Shown: positions 45,219-53,906, numbered from the stretch's first letter. The stretch is DNA of 64,000 nt from Neorhizobium huautlense (GCF_002968575.1 NZ_PVBM01000005.1:62001-126000); one strand, 5' to 3'. Notes: generated by a model not told the origin, from the sequence alone. A program made the numbers and translations.

Positions 45219-46408
45219 GCGCGCTTTTCCTTGCGTGACACCAGGCGGCTTGCGAGGTCGCCGATGCGCCCCATCGCCGTTTCGAGCACGTCATCGGGCA
45301 TGGTCAGCGAAATGCGCAGGAAGCCGGCGGCCTGATCTCCGAACGAGGAACCGGGCATGACCGCGACCTTTTCTTGATGCAGCAGTTCCCAGGCAAATTC
45401 CTCGCCGCCGAGGCCGGTCGACGTCACGTCGAGAAGGATGAACATGCCGCCTTCCGGAGGCATCGGCTTGACCAGATTGCTGCCGGCAAACATCTTCGCG
45501 ACGATCTCGGCACGTCGACGATAGTTTTCGCGCATGATGTCGGCGGTGTCGAAGTGCTGCGAGAGAGCCATGGCCGTCATGTCGGAGATGAAAGGTTGCA
45601 CACCGAACAGCATGGTCTCCGAAACAGGCAGAAGCTTTTCGCAAAATTCCTCCGGACCCGCCGCCCAGCCGCTGCGGAAGCCCGGGGCGGCATGAGATTT
45701 GGAGATCGAGGAAACCACAATCGTCCGCTCCGCAAGCTCCGGCAGGTCGAACGGAGAGGCGAAGGGCGTGCCTTCGAAAATCAGTTGCTCGTAGACCTCG
45801 TCGCAGACGATCCAGAGATCGTGGCGCCGGCAGACTTCGCCGATCTTTACGATTTCCGCAGCCGTCAGAACTGCGCCGGTCGGATTGTGCGGCGTATTGA
45901 GCAGCAGTACGCGGGCTTCCGGAGTCACTGCCCGTTCGAGATCTTCTGCCTGCAGGTGGAACTTCTTCTCCGGCCGAAGCGGCACGGGGATCATATGCGC
46001 GCCGGTGGAGGCAATGACGCCTTCATAGGTCGCGTAAAGCGGGTCGCCGACCAGCACGCCGTCGCCGGCTTCGACAAGACCGGTCATGACGCCGTAAAGC
46101 GCCGTCTGGGTGCCGGGGAAGCAGAGAAAATTGCGTTCTGTGACGCCGGGCCGGCGCTTCGCGTATTTCTCGACCAGCGCTTCGAGCACCGGAGGTTCGC
46201 CGCGGCCGTTGGAATAACGGGTCCGGCCTGCATACATGGCGCGGGCAGCCTCGTCTAGCAGCGCCTTGTCGGGCGCGAGGTCCGGTTCGCCGATCGTGAG
46301 CTCGATAATCTCCTCGCCGGAGGCCTTCATGCGCCGGGCAGCGAGATGGAGCGCCCAACGGCCGGAACCGAGATGGGCGAGACGGTCGGTGATCGAGGCA
46401 TAGCGCAT
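45215..46408 (-). CDS. aruH: Arginine:pyruvate transaminase-like aminotransferase (AruH-like)
   Basis: A 397-residue class I aminotransferase. It has the NTPHNPTGAVL loop near residue 171, D203 and Y206, and the Schiff-base K237 in SSISKSHAAPGFRSGW. The overall layout, including LFPGTQ-like FPGTQTALYGVMTGL and DPLYATYEGVIASTGA, resembles AruH. Arginine would give 5-guanidino-2-oxopentanoate, the substrate of the AruI-like enzyme encoded next. First gene of the aruHI pair, located between it and a TetR regulator gene on the same strand. Confidence 0.78.
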   Translation of the reverse strand: MRYASITDRLAHLGSGRWALHLAARRMKASGEEIIELTIGEPDLAPDKALLDEAARAMYAGRTRYSNGRGEPPVLEALVEKYAKRRPGVTERNFLCFPGTQTALYGVMTGLVEAGDGVLVGDPLYATYEGVIASTGAHMIPVPLRPEKKFHLQAEDLERAVTPEARVLLLNTPHNPTGAVLTAAEIVKIGEVCRRHDLWIVCDEVYEQLIFEGTPFASPFDLPELAERTIVVSSISKSHAAPGFRSGWAAGPEEFCEKLLPVSETMLFGVQPFISDMTAMALSQHFDTADIMRENYRRRAEIVAKMFAGSNLVKPMPPEGGMFILLDVTSTGLGGEEFAWELLHQEKVAVMPGSSFGDQAAGFLRISLTMPDDVLETAMGRIGDLASRLVSRKEKRA

Positions 46409-46423
46409 CGGTTTTTCCTTTTG

Positions 46424-47071
46424 TTATCGTTCGTCCGCAGAAAGTTCGCCGGGTTCGAGACGCAGCAGCGCTTCCACGGATATCAGGGCATTCCCAGCCA
46501 GTTCCTTCTCGGCGAACATGTCGGCAGCCAGCGTTCCTTCAAGCCAGAGGCCGTCCACCAGCGCGTTGAGTGCAATGGCATGCGCGCGGCATTCCTTCGA
46601 GCTGACCTCCCGGTTCTGCTCCGCAAAGAAGGCGGTCAGTAGGGTCTCCAGCGCTTCCAGAAAGGCGAAGTAGTTTTCGCGGTGAATGGCGGCAAAACTC
46701 GGATCGATCTGGATATGGCTGATGAAGGCCGCCCAGAGCGAGAGGGTGCGCGGGTCCGTGACCGGTGGCGTGACGTTGGCGACGATGAAGCGGCGCAGTC
46801 GAGCCTTGGCGGTCTCGCCTTCGATCGCTGCAGTGATCGCGGTTTCCGTCATGCCCGTCATCACCTTGCGGTAGGCGGCCTGCAGCATCTGGTCCTTGCC
46901 GGCGAAATAATGCCGGATCAGCCCCCCGGTAACGCCGGCGCGCGTGGCGATCTGGCGCACCGTCGCGCCCTGGATGCCGAACTCGGCTATGCAGTCGAGC
47001 GTGGCAAGGATCAGGTCCTCACGTCGCTCGGCCTCGCTCGCCCGGTGGTAGCTGCGTCTGCTCGACGTCAT
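46424..47071 (-). CDS. TetR-family regulator (BetI-like) of the arginine module
   Basis: A 215-residue regulator with a helix-turn-helix in residues ~18-65 (LILATLDCIAEFGIQGATV, GVTGGLIRHYFAGKDQMLQAAY) and a BetI-like ligand domain. It is 15 bp upstream of aruH on the same strand and divergent from the amino-acid importer, so it could control both units. The 283-bp gap to the importer holds TTATT-N9-AATAA (47206-47224), a possible weak site. Confidence 0.82.
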   Translation of the reverse strand: MTSSRRSYHRASEAERREDLILATLDCIAEFGIQGATVRQIATRAGVTGGLIRHYFAGKDQMLQAAYRKVMTGMTETAITAAIEGETAKARLRRFIVANVTPPVTDPRTLSLWAAFISHIQIDPSFAAIHRENYFAFLEALETLLTAFFAEQNREVSSKECRAHAIALNALVDGLWLEGTLAADMFAEKELAGNALISVEALLRLEPGELSADER

Positions 47072-47354
47072 TTCTGGACCTCAAGCGGCCATCCGTTTCT
47101 ATCACGCATCAAAGACGTGGAGATTGCTCGAGAGCCGTAAGCGGTCATGGTGTCCATTACCTGGGAAGTCGAGTCGGACGGTGCCGCTCTTTTTCGATTT
47201 CGGTGTTATTATACAGTTGAATAATTTCCGCACAAGTGCCAGACTTCTTTCCACAAGGCCGCGTTACCAGCGCCGCGAGCCCAAAATCATAAGCTGGGGG
47301 AACAGTGCGAAATCGTGTGACCGGCCGGTTCTTGGCCGGCGGTTAAGGCTATCC
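47072..47354. promoter_or_regulatory. Divergent intergenic region of the arginine module
   Basis: This 283-bp gap separates the TetR gene from the importer operon. It contains an A/T-rich imperfect repeat (47206-47224) and, near the importer start, a G/C-rich hairpin (CCGGCC ... GGCCGG, about 47322-47341) that could influence ribosome access. No clear small gene or promoter box was identified with confidence. Confidence 0.35.
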
Positions 47355-48128
47355 ATGACGGATTCGGCGCAGGCCATAGAAGTCGCGAACCTGCATAAAC
47401 GTTTCGGTCCGTTGGAAGTGCTGAAGGGCGTCTCGCTGACTGCCCGTCAGGGAGACGTGATCGCCATCATCGGCGGCAGCGGTTCAGGAAAGTCCACCTT
47501 TCTGCGCTGCATCAACATGCTGGAGCTGCCGAGCGCGGGGACGATCACAATTCATGGTGAAACCATCGCGATGAAGAAGGATGGCCATGGCGGGCTGGCG
47601 CCGTCCGACCGTCGGCAGGTGCAGCGGATCCGCTCCCGGCTCGGTATGGTCTTCCAGAGCTTCAATCTGTGGCAGCACATGACGGTGCTGCAGAATGTCA
47701 TCGAAGTGCCGGTACATGTGCTGGGGCAGCCGAAGGACAAGGCAATCGAGATCGCCGAGACGTTGCTGCGCCGGGTCGGGCTTTACGAGAAGCGTGACGC
47801 CTATCCCGCCTTCCTCTCCGGTGGCCAGCAGCAGCGGGCCGCGATTGCCCGGGCGCTCGCCATCCAGCCGCTGGTTATGCTGTTCGACGAGCCGACCTCG
47901 GCACTCGATCCGGAACTGGTCGGCGAAGTGCTGTCGGTCATCGGCGATCTGGCCCGCGAGAAACGGACGATGATCCTCGTCACCCATGAGATGAAATTCG
48001 CCCGCGAGGTCTCGAACCACGTCGTTTTCCTAGACAACGGCCTCATCGAGGAACAGGGGCCGCCCGAGGTCATGTTCGGTGCTCCCAAGTCGGAGCGGCT
48101 CAAGAAATTCATCAGCTCCATTCATTGA
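47355..48128 (+). CDS. Polar amino-acid ABC transporter ATPase (HisP/AotP-like)
   Basis: A 257-residue ATPase of the polar-amino-acid class. Walker A GGSGSGKST is near residue 38, the signature LSGGQQQRAAIARAL near 150, and Walker B VMLFDEPTSALDPELVGEVL near 170, the last typical of HisP/GlnQ. Start at 47355 is chosen for family fit; the frame is open further upstream. It leads an ATPase-SBP-permease-permease operon. Confidence 0.88.
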   Translation: MTDSAQAIEVANLHKRFGPLEVLKGVSLTARQGDVIAIIGGSGSGKSTFLRCINMLELPSAGTITIHGETIAMKKDGHGGLAPSDRRQVQRIRSRLGMVFQSFNLWQHMTVLQNVIEVPVHVLGQPKDKAIEIAETLLRRVGLYEKRDAYPAFLSGGQQQRAAIARALAIQPLVMLFDEPTSALDPELVGEVLSVIGDLAREKRTMILVTHEMKFAREVSNHVVFLDNGLIEEQGPPEVMFGAPKSERLKKFISSIH

Positions 48129-48152
48129 CCAAAACAAGAAAAGGGGAAAATC

Positions 48153-48932
48153 ATGAAGAAGATCATTAAGATGGTTGCCTTGGCGATTGCTGTCGGTGCC
48201 GCGGCCCTGGGCGCTGCCCAGGCGCAGGAAGTCAAGGTGGGCTTTGCGGCTGAGCCTTATCCGCCGTTCACCTCGCCGGATGCGAGCGGCAAATGGGTCG
48301 GGTGGGAAATCGATTTCATGGAGGCGATGTGCGCCGAGGCAAAACTTAAATGCATTCCGACGCCGATCGCCTGGGACGGCATCATCCCGGCGCTTACCAC
48401 CAAGAAGATCGACATGATCGTCGGCTCCATGTCGATCACGGAGGAGCGCCAGAAGACGATCGATTTCTCCGACAAATACTATAACACGCCGACTGGTATC
48501 GTTGGGCCCAAGACCGAAAAGTTCGACGCCACGCCGGACGGTCTCAAAGGCAAGATCATCGGCGTTCAGGTTTCGACCGTCCATCAGGAATATGCGAACA
48601 AATATTTCGCCGCAGGGGCCACCGAGATCAAGGAATACCAGACGCAGGATGAGGCGAACCAGGATCTCGCGGCCGGACGGCTGGATGCGGTTCAGGCCGA
48701 TGCCATTGCGCTCGACGCCTTCCTTGCCTCCGATGCCGGCAAGTGCTGCGACCTCAAGGGCAATGTAAAGGACGATCCGGCTATCCTCGGTGCCGGCGTC
48801 GGTGTCGGTCTGCGTAAGGGCGAGACGGAACTCAAGACGAAGATCAATGCGGCGATCAAGGCGATCCGCGCCAACGGCACCTACGACAAGTTCTCGAAGA
48901 AGTACTTCGATTTCGACATTTATGGCGGCTGA
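48153..48932 (+). CDS. Amino-acid ABC transporter substrate-binding protein
   Basis: A 259-residue periplasmic SBP_bac_3 protein with a Sec signal peptide (residues 1-25, ending AQAQE). The mature start VKVGFAAEPYPPFTSPDASGKWVG and IVGSMSITEERQKTIDFS are characteristic of the arginine/lysine/ornithine/histidine-binding group. With the AruH/AruI genes alongside, arginine is the most plausible ligand. AAAAGGGGAAA precedes the ATG. Confidence 0.88.
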   Translation: MKKIIKMVALAIAVGAAALGAAQAQEVKVGFAAEPYPPFTSPDASGKWVGWEIDFMEAMCAEAKLKCIPTPIAWDGIIPALTTKKIDMIVGSMSITEERQKTIDFSDKYYNTPTGIVGPKTEKFDATPDGLKGKIIGVQVSTVHQEYANKYFAAGATEIKEYQTQDEANQDLAAGRLDAVQADAIALDAFLASDAGKCCDLKGNVKDDPAILGAGVGVGLRKGETELKTKINAAIKAIRANGTYDKFSKKYFDFDIYGG

Positions 48933-48948
48933 GCGGTAGCGACGGCCC

Positions 48949-49662
48949 ATGCCGTTCAACCTCGACATCCTCGCTCTCTCGCCGCCCGGCTGGGGCGGCG
49001 TCCTTCTCGGCGGGCTGCTGGCCTCTCTTGAACTTGCCGCAGGCGGCTATCTGCTCGGCCTCGTCATCGGGGTCGGCGGCGCTTTCGGCAAGCTTTATGG
49101 CGGGCCGATCCTGCGTGATCTGCTCGAAATCTACACGACCCTCACCCGCGCCGTGCCGGAACTGGTGCTGATCCTGCTGCTCTATTATGCGGGGACGGAT
49201 GCCGTGAACCAGCTCTTTCTGTTGATCGGCCTGCCGGCGGTGGATATCAGCGGGCTTGCGGCCGGCATCTTCGTCATCGGCGTCGTGCAGGGCGCCTATT
49301 CGACCGAGGTGCTGCGTGGCGCGATCAAGGCTGTGCCGTCAGGCCAGATCGAGGCGGCGTGCGCCTATGGCATGTCGCCGTTCCAGGCGCTCCGGCGCGT
49401 CACGCTGCCCGCCATGCTGCCTTACGCCATTCCAGGCCTTTCCAATCTCTGGATGATCGCTACCAAGGATACTGCGCTGCTGGCGGTCGTCGGCTTCAGC
49501 GAACTGACGCTGGTTACCCGGCAGGCCGCCGGTTCTACCAAAGCCTATATGACCTTCTACCTTGCGGCTGGCGTCCTCTATCTCCTGGTGACGCTCTTTT
49601 CGAACATCATCATCGGCTTCATCGAAAGGCATGCGCGGCGCGGCATGCCACGCACGGTCTGA
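48949..49662 (+). CDS. Amino-acid ABC transporter permease (HisQ-like)
   Basis: A 237-residue inner-membrane permease with about five helices. The EAA-type loop reads IEAACAYGMSPFQALRRVTLPAMLPYAIPG around residue 140. It pairs with the second permease five bases downstream and the HisP-like ATPase. Confidence 0.88.
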   Translation: MPFNLDILALSPPGWGGVLLGGLLASLELAAGGYLLGLVIGVGGAFGKLYGGPILRDLLEIYTTLTRAVPELVLILLLYYAGTDAVNQLFLLIGLPAVDISGLAAGIFVIGVVQGAYSTEVLRGAIKAVPSGQIEAACAYGMSPFQALRRVTLPAMLPYAIPGLSNLWMIATKDTALLAVVGFSELTLVTRQAAGSTKAYMTFYLAAGVLYLLVTLFSNIIIGFIERHARRGMPRTV

Positions 49663-49666
49663 CGGC

Positions 49667-50482
49667 ATGAGTGAAGAAACGTCTATTCTGCCGATTTACA
49701 TTCCGCCAAAGGCGCGCAGCCTGCTCGAGCCGCACCGGCTGTTCCTGGCGGCGGTATTCCTGATGATCGTCCTCTGCGCCGCCTGGCTTCTGCGCTGGGA
49801 CTGGCTGCCGAAATACGGGCCACGGCTGGTGTACGGCGTCTGGCAGACGTTGGTCATGCTGTTCTGGACCTCCGTCATCGGTTTCCTGCTGGCGCTGCCG
49901 ATCGGACTGGTGCAGGTGACGGGACCGCGTCCGCTTGCCTGGCTTGCCAAAGGCTTTTGTACGATCATCCGCGGCACGCCGCTGCTGCTGCAGCTCTGGC
50001 TCCTCTATTACGGCCTCGGTTCGCTCTTTGCGCAATATCCGGAAATCCGCTCGTCTTTCCTTTGGCCTTATCTGCGACAGGCCTGGCCTTACGGCTTCAC
50101 CGCGCTGATGCTGTCGTTCGCGGCCTATGAGGGCGAAGTGATGCGGGGTGCCTTTGCCGGTGTGCCGCGCGGAGAACTGGAGGCCGCGCGGGCCTTCGGC
50201 ATGAGCCGGTGGACGGTGTTTCGTCGCATCTGGCTGCCGCGTGCGATCCACCGGGCGCTGCCGACGCTTGCGGGGGAAACGGTCCTGCAACTCAAGTCGA
50301 CGCCACTCGTTGCAACCATCACCGTGGTCGACGTTTATGCGGTGATATCGAAAGTTCGGCAGGATACCTTTCTCACCTATGAGCCGTTGCTTTTGCTTGC
50401 GCTGATTTATCTTTGTCTGACGGGCGCTCTCGTTGGAGGGTTTCATCTTCTAGAGCGTCGCATACCGACCCGCGGCGCCTGA
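49667..50482 (+). CDS. Amino-acid ABC transporter permease (HisM-like)
   Basis: A 271-residue permease; the first helix is near residue 27 (HRLFLAAVFLMIVLCAAWLLRW) and the EAA loop is LEAARAFGMSRWTVFRRIWLPRAIHRALP near 182. The start at 49667 follows the HisQ-like stop by four bases. Its C-terminus is convergent and immediately adjacent to the MFS gene. Confidence 0.88.
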   Translation: MSEETSILPIYIPPKARSLLEPHRLFLAAVFLMIVLCAAWLLRWDWLPKYGPRLVYGVWQTLVMLFWTSVIGFLLALPIGLVQVTGPRPLAWLAKGFCTIIRGTPLLLQLWLLYYGLGSLFAQYPEIRSSFLWPYLRQAWPYGFTALMLSFAAYEGEVMRGAFAGVPRGELEAARAFGMSRWTVFRRIWLPRAIHRALPTLAGETVLQLKSTPLVATITVVDVYAVISKVRQDTFLTYEPLLLLALIYLCLTGALVGGFHLLERRIPTRGA

Positions 50483-51718
50483 TCAGCGCCTTCCGCCGGC
50501 GAGCCGCAGGGAGTCGGGTCTGCGCCGCAAGACCAGCATCGAGACCGTGCCGAATATCGGTCCGACCGCAAGGACGACAAAGGCCCACCGCCAGCCGCCA
50601 AAAAAGTCCGCCACATGCGGCATCAGCCAGATCATGAAGATCGTAAGTGCAAAACCCATACCCATCTGCAGCGACAGCGCGGTACCAATGTAGCTGCGGT
50701 CGGCAAGCTCGGTGACCGCGGTCGAAAACTGCGCGGAATCTCCGATGATCGAGATGCCCCAGATGACAACCACCAGCGTCAGCAGCCAGAAGGGGCCGTC
50801 GAAGACGAGGCCGATCAGGAGCGCGCAGGAGCCGGAGACGATCATCATTCCCGCCGTCGTTGCGGTGCGGCCGAAACGGTCGGAAAGCGCTCCTCCGGCG
50901 AAGCAGCCTACGACGCCTGAGGCTACGGCTGCAAAAGTCAGTAGTGAGGCTTCGCTGTTGATCCCGCTGCCGCCGTTGCCGAATGCTGCTGTCAGATAGG
51001 CGAGAAGCCAGGCCCACATCGCATAAAGTTCCCACATATGCCCAAGATAGCCGCCGTTCACCAGAAGCAGGTTGCGGTCCTTCAACACCCGGCCGATCTG
51101 GCGCGGATCGAACAGCGCCTTGCCGAAGGGATAGGGGCCTTCTCGGGTGAAGAAGAGAAAAACGGCTGCACCGACCAGCGTGGCGCTGCTCGAAAGAACT
51201 ACGACATTCTGCCAATCGACGGCCGAAGACACACCGCGGAAGAGATGCGGCAGGGAAGATCCAGCGGTGATCGCTCCGATGACACCGGCAAGCGCCAGGC
51301 CGCGGCCCGAGACGAACCAGGTCGCCACCAGCTTCAGCGCTGGCGGATAGACGCCGGCGAGCGCAAAGCCGGTCACTATCCTGCAGAAGACTGCGCCTGC
51401 AGGGCCTGGTTCCAGAAGCACGGCAGCGTTGGAGAGCGCCGCGAGAAGGGCGGATGCGGCCATCAGCCGGTTCATGCGGATGAGGTCCGGCAGGTTGAAG
51501 AAACTCGCCGAGAGGGCGCCGATGACGAACCCGATCTGGACGCCGTTTGTAAGCCATGCGGCAGCACCTTCCGACAGCGACCAGGCGCGTCTCAGTTCCG
51601 GTGCGATGGCGTTTGCCGAAAACCAGGTGGAGAAGGAGAGCACCACGGCAAGGCAGAGAACTGCCAGCATGCCCCAGCGGCCTTGTAGCTGCGGTTCAGG
51701 AGACGTGGCCGTACTCAT
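50483..51718 (-). CDS. Major facilitator superfamily transporter
   Basis: A 411-residue MFS protein with about twelve membrane helices. Segments such as GRWGMLAVLCLAVVLSFSTWFSANAIAP and ATWFVSGRGLALAGVIGAITAGSSLPHLFRG are typical. The start is set at 51718 (MSTATSPE), which leaves one base to the stop of the upstream monooxygenase gene, so they are co-transcribed. It may import the substrate of that monooxygenase. Confidence 0.84.
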   Translation of the reverse strand: MSTATSPEPQLQGRWGMLAVLCLAVVLSFSTWFSANAIAPELRRAWSLSEGAAAWLTNGVQIGFVIGALSASFFNLPDLIRMNRLMAASALLAALSNAAVLLEPGPAGAVFCRIVTGFALAGVYPPALKLVATWFVSGRGLALAGVIGAITAGSSLPHLFRGVSSAVDWQNVVVLSSSATLVGAAVFLFFTREGPYPFGKALFDPRQIGRVLKDRNLLLVNGGYLGHMWELYAMWAWLLAYLTAAFGNGGSGINSEASLLTFAAVASGVVGCFAGGALSDRFGRTATTAGMMIVSGSCALLIGLVFDGPFWLLTLVVVIWGISIIGDSAQFSTAVTELADRSYIGTALSLQMGMGFALTIFMIWLMPHVADFFGGWRWAFVVLAVGPIFGTVSMLVLRRRPDSLRLAGGRR

Positions 51719-51719
51719 C

Positions 51720-53081
51720 TCATCCAGTCGTTCGATATCTAGCGGCGACGTGCCTGTCGGGCAGCCGTGGCGATCCGAATAGCTTTTCACGAAATGTGCC
51801 TTCGCGATAGCTGGTCTTGTAGAGTCCGCGTTCCTGCAGGATCGGGATCACCAGTTCGATGATATCGTCAAAGCACTCCGGGACGACGGTGCGCGACAGA
51901 TTGAAGCCGTCGACGCCGGACTGGCTCATCCAGTCGGCGAGATTGTCGGCGATCTGTTCGGCCGAACCGATCATCGGGGTCTGCCGGCTGCCGAGCACCA
52001 TCTGTTCCAGCAGCTTGCGCTTGGTCCATTGCGGCCCGGCAGTCCGGGTCATCGCTTCCACATTGGAGACGATCGCGGAACTCTTGCCCGTCTCGATCGG
52101 CTCATCAAGGTCGTATTTCGAAAAGTCGATGCCGAGCGAGCCCGCGGCATGGACGAGTGCGCCCTCCGAGCTGACATAAGCCCGATAATCCTCGAATTTT
52201 TCGCGGGCTTCCTTTTCCGTCCTGCCGGTGACGATTGTCGCGCCCATGAAAACCTTCACGTCCTCGGCCTTGCGTCCGTATTCCATGGCGCGGGCACGGA
52301 TGTCGTCGACGATGCCTTTAATCCCCTCGATCTTCTGGCCGTTGACGAAGACGCATTCGGCATGGGTGGCTGCAAATTGCCGGCCGCGGATCGAGGAACC
52401 GGCCTGATAGAGAACGGGCGTGCGTTGCGGCGAAGGCTCGCAAAGGTGCAGCGCGTCGATACGGTACTGCTTGCCATGGTGGTGAACCTTGTGGACCTTG
52501 GCCGGGTCGGCATAGACGTGGTCCAGCGGATCGAACACTACCGCATCATCCTCCCAACTGCCCTCCAGCAGCTTGTACATCACCTCCATATATTCATCCG
52601 CGAGGTCATAGCGATCGTCATGTGCGGCCTGCGTGTCGAGGCCGATCGCGCGTGCTGCGCTGTCGAGATAGCCGGTGACGATGTTCCAGCCGATGCGGCC
52701 GCCGGTCAGATGATCCAGCGTCGACATGCGCCTTGCGAAAAGGAAAGGCGGTTCGTAGGTCAGATTGGCGGTAATGCCGAAGCAAAGATGATCGGTGACT
52801 GCCGCCATCGCCGGCACCAGCAGCATCGGATCGTTGACCGGCACCTGAACGGCGCCTTTGAGAGCGGCCGCGCCGCTGCCGCCGTAGACGTCGTTGACCC
52901 CAACGACATCCGCGAGGAAGATGCCTTCGAACAAGCCGGCCTCGAGCCTCTTTGCATAATCCGTCCAGTAGCGAAGCTGCGTATATCGATGCGACTGATC
53001 GCCAGGATGCGCCCAAAGCCCTTGCTGGATATGCCCGACGCAATTCATATCGAAAGCATTGAACCGAATTTCGCGCGCCAC
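51720..53081 (-). CDS. FMNH2-dependent monooxygenase of the NtaA/SnaA/DszA family
   Basis: A 453-residue LLM-fold monooxygenase with the extended NtaA/SnaA/DszA architecture (REIRFNAFDMNCVGHIQQGLW, LDHLTGGRIGWNIVTGYLDSAARAIG, LYQAGSSIRGRQFAATHAE). Such enzymes attack organosulfur compounds, aminopolycarboxylates or similar xenobiotics and need a separate flavin reductase, which is not encoded beside it. A gene for an MFS transporter follows and a divergent XRE-cupin regulator precedes it. Substrate unknown. Confidence 0.84.
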   Translation of the reverse strand: MAREIRFNAFDMNCVGHIQQGLWAHPGDQSHRYTQLRYWTDYAKRLEAGLFEGIFLADVVGVNDVYGGSGAAALKGAVQVPVNDPMLLVPAMAAVTDHLCFGITANLTYEPPFLFARRMSTLDHLTGGRIGWNIVTGYLDSAARAIGLDTQAAHDDRYDLADEYMEVMYKLLEGSWEDDAVVFDPLDHVYADPAKVHKVHHHGKQYRIDALHLCEPSPQRTPVLYQAGSSIRGRQFAATHAECVFVNGQKIEGIKGIVDDIRARAMEYGRKAEDVKVFMGATIVTGRTEKEAREKFEDYRAYVSSEGALVHAAGSLGIDFSKYDLDEPIETGKSSAIVSNVEAMTRTAGPQWTKRKLLEQMVLGSRQTPMIGSAEQIADNLADWMSQSGVDGFNLSRTVVPECFDDIIELVIPILQERGLYKTSYREGTFREKLFGSPRLPDRHVAARYRTTG

Positions 53082-53131
53082 GAAGTTCCCCTTATGTCGT
53101 TGCAGTCCCTGTGCGTCTCTTATAGGATTAT

Positions 53132-53153
53132 CTCGTCTACTATAGAAGACGAG
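53132..53153. promoter_or_regulatory. Inverted repeat in the monooxygenase/XRE divergent promoter
   Basis: CTCGTCT (53132-53138) and AGACGAG (53147-53153) are exact reverse complements, eight bases apart, in the 97-bp gap. This is a likely operator for the XRE-cupin regulator. The spacer contains CTATAG and resembles a -10 box. Confidence 0.5.
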
Positions 53154-53178
53154 CCTGAGAAGGCAAGCGGAACGGAAG

Positions 53179-53733
53179 ATGGAACAGGATCCGGTTCAAG
53201 CGATCGCGAAAAGATTGAAAATGGAGCGGGAGGCCCGCGCCTGGTCATTGGCCGAGCTGGCGGAGCGTTCCGGGGTCTCCAAAGCGATGATCAGCAAGAT
53301 CGAACGCAGTGAGGCAAGTCCGACCGCCACGGTGCTTGGCCGGCTTTCCGGCGCCTTCGGCTTGCCGCTTTCGGTGTTGCTGGCGCTCGCGGAAAGGGAA
53401 CGGGAGCGGATGGCTCCGCATCGCGAGCAGCCGGTCTGGACCGATCCCGAGACGGGTTATACGCGCCGGGCAGTTTCGCCGCCGAACTCGATGCTTGAGC
53501 TGATCGAAGTGTTCTTGCCTCCCCATGTACGAGTGCCTTACCCGGCATCGGCCTTCGCCTTCCAGCATCAGCAGATCTGGGTTCTTTCCGGAAAGCTCGA
53601 TTTCCAGGAAGGGGCAGTGCTGCATCATCTCTCGGAGGGTGATTGCCTGCTTCTCGGATCGCCGGCCGATTGCTCCTTCTTTAACCCCGGAACCGAACCC
53701 ACCCGCTATGTCGTGGCGCTGACGCGCCGTTAG
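53179..53733 (+). CDS. XRE-family regulator with C-terminal cupin domain
   Basis: A 184-residue regulator: helix-turn-helix in residues ~8-62 (LAELAERSGVSKAMISKIERSEASPTATVLGRL read in two parts) and a cupin fold in ~95-184 (WVLSGKLDFQEGAVLHHLSEGDCLLLG). XRE-cupin proteins usually sense a small molecule and repress a neighbouring transport or catabolic operon. Here that is the divergent monooxygenase-MFS pair. Confidence 0.86.
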   Translation: MEQDPVQAIAKRLKMEREARAWSLAELAERSGVSKAMISKIERSEASPTATVLGRLSGAFGLPLSVLLALAERERERMAPHREQPVWTDPETGYTRRAVSPPNSMLELIEVFLPPHVRVPYPASAFAFQHQQIWVLSGKLDFQEGAVLHHLSEGDCLLLGSPADCSFFNPGTEPTRYVVALTRR

Positions 53734-53784
53734 CGCGCCACGCTCGATGGGCGTTGATCGCCCGAACCCTGAAAGCCGAACCCC

Positions 53785-53819
53785 CGAAAGAAAGAGGCGC
53801 CTCCCGCGGGGGAGGCGCC
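53785..53819 (-). terminator. Intrinsic terminator of the candidate small RNA
   Basis: A perfect 10-bp stem (GGCGCCTCCC with GGGAGGCGCC, loop 53806-53809) is followed on the minus strand by TCTTTCTTTC. On the plus strand no T-run follows, so it does not serve the XRE gene well. Confidence 0.7.
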
Positions 53820-53873
53820 AAGTGGGGAGGGTACTTATGACGCTGTCGGCCGCGTGGAGGTTCGGCGCCCGAC
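53785..53873 (-). ncRNA. Candidate stress-induced small RNA, GsrN-like architecture
   Basis: About 90 nt on the minus strand with three hairpins. Hairpin 1 pairs CUGUCGG (53875-53869) with CCGACAG (53849-53843) and has the loop CGAACCUCCAC (53864-53854). Hairpin 2 pairs AAGU (53836-53833) with ACUU (53823-53820) and exposes ACCCUCCCC. Hairpin 3 is the intrinsic terminator (53819-53796) followed by UCUUUCUUUC. A GGAAC-N17-GTT promoter (53906-53882) predicts a start at about 53870-53876, right at hairpin 1. C-rich loops that pair with Shine-Dalgarno sites, a GSR promoter and a terminator are what is described for GsrN. No protein is likely in this strand. Confidence 0.6.
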
Positions 53874-53881
53874 AGGCCATG

Positions 53882-53906
53882 AACACGTAATCGTGAGTTT
53901 TGTTCC
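53882..53906 (-). promoter_or_regulatory. GSR-type promoter of the candidate small RNA
   Basis: On the minus strand GGAAC (53906-53902), 17 bases, GTT (53884-53882). It points away from the small stress genes into a gene-free stretch that holds the three-hairpin RNA. Confidence 0.65.

Noticed and set aside
47206-47224. TTATT-N9-AATAA as the operator of the BetI-like regulator
   Set aside because: Only five matching bases per arm in an A/T-rich stretch, too weak to list as a separate site.
53796-53819. Strong hairpin as terminator of the XRE-cupin gene
   Set aside because: No T-run follows on the plus strand; the T-rich tail is on the minus strand.
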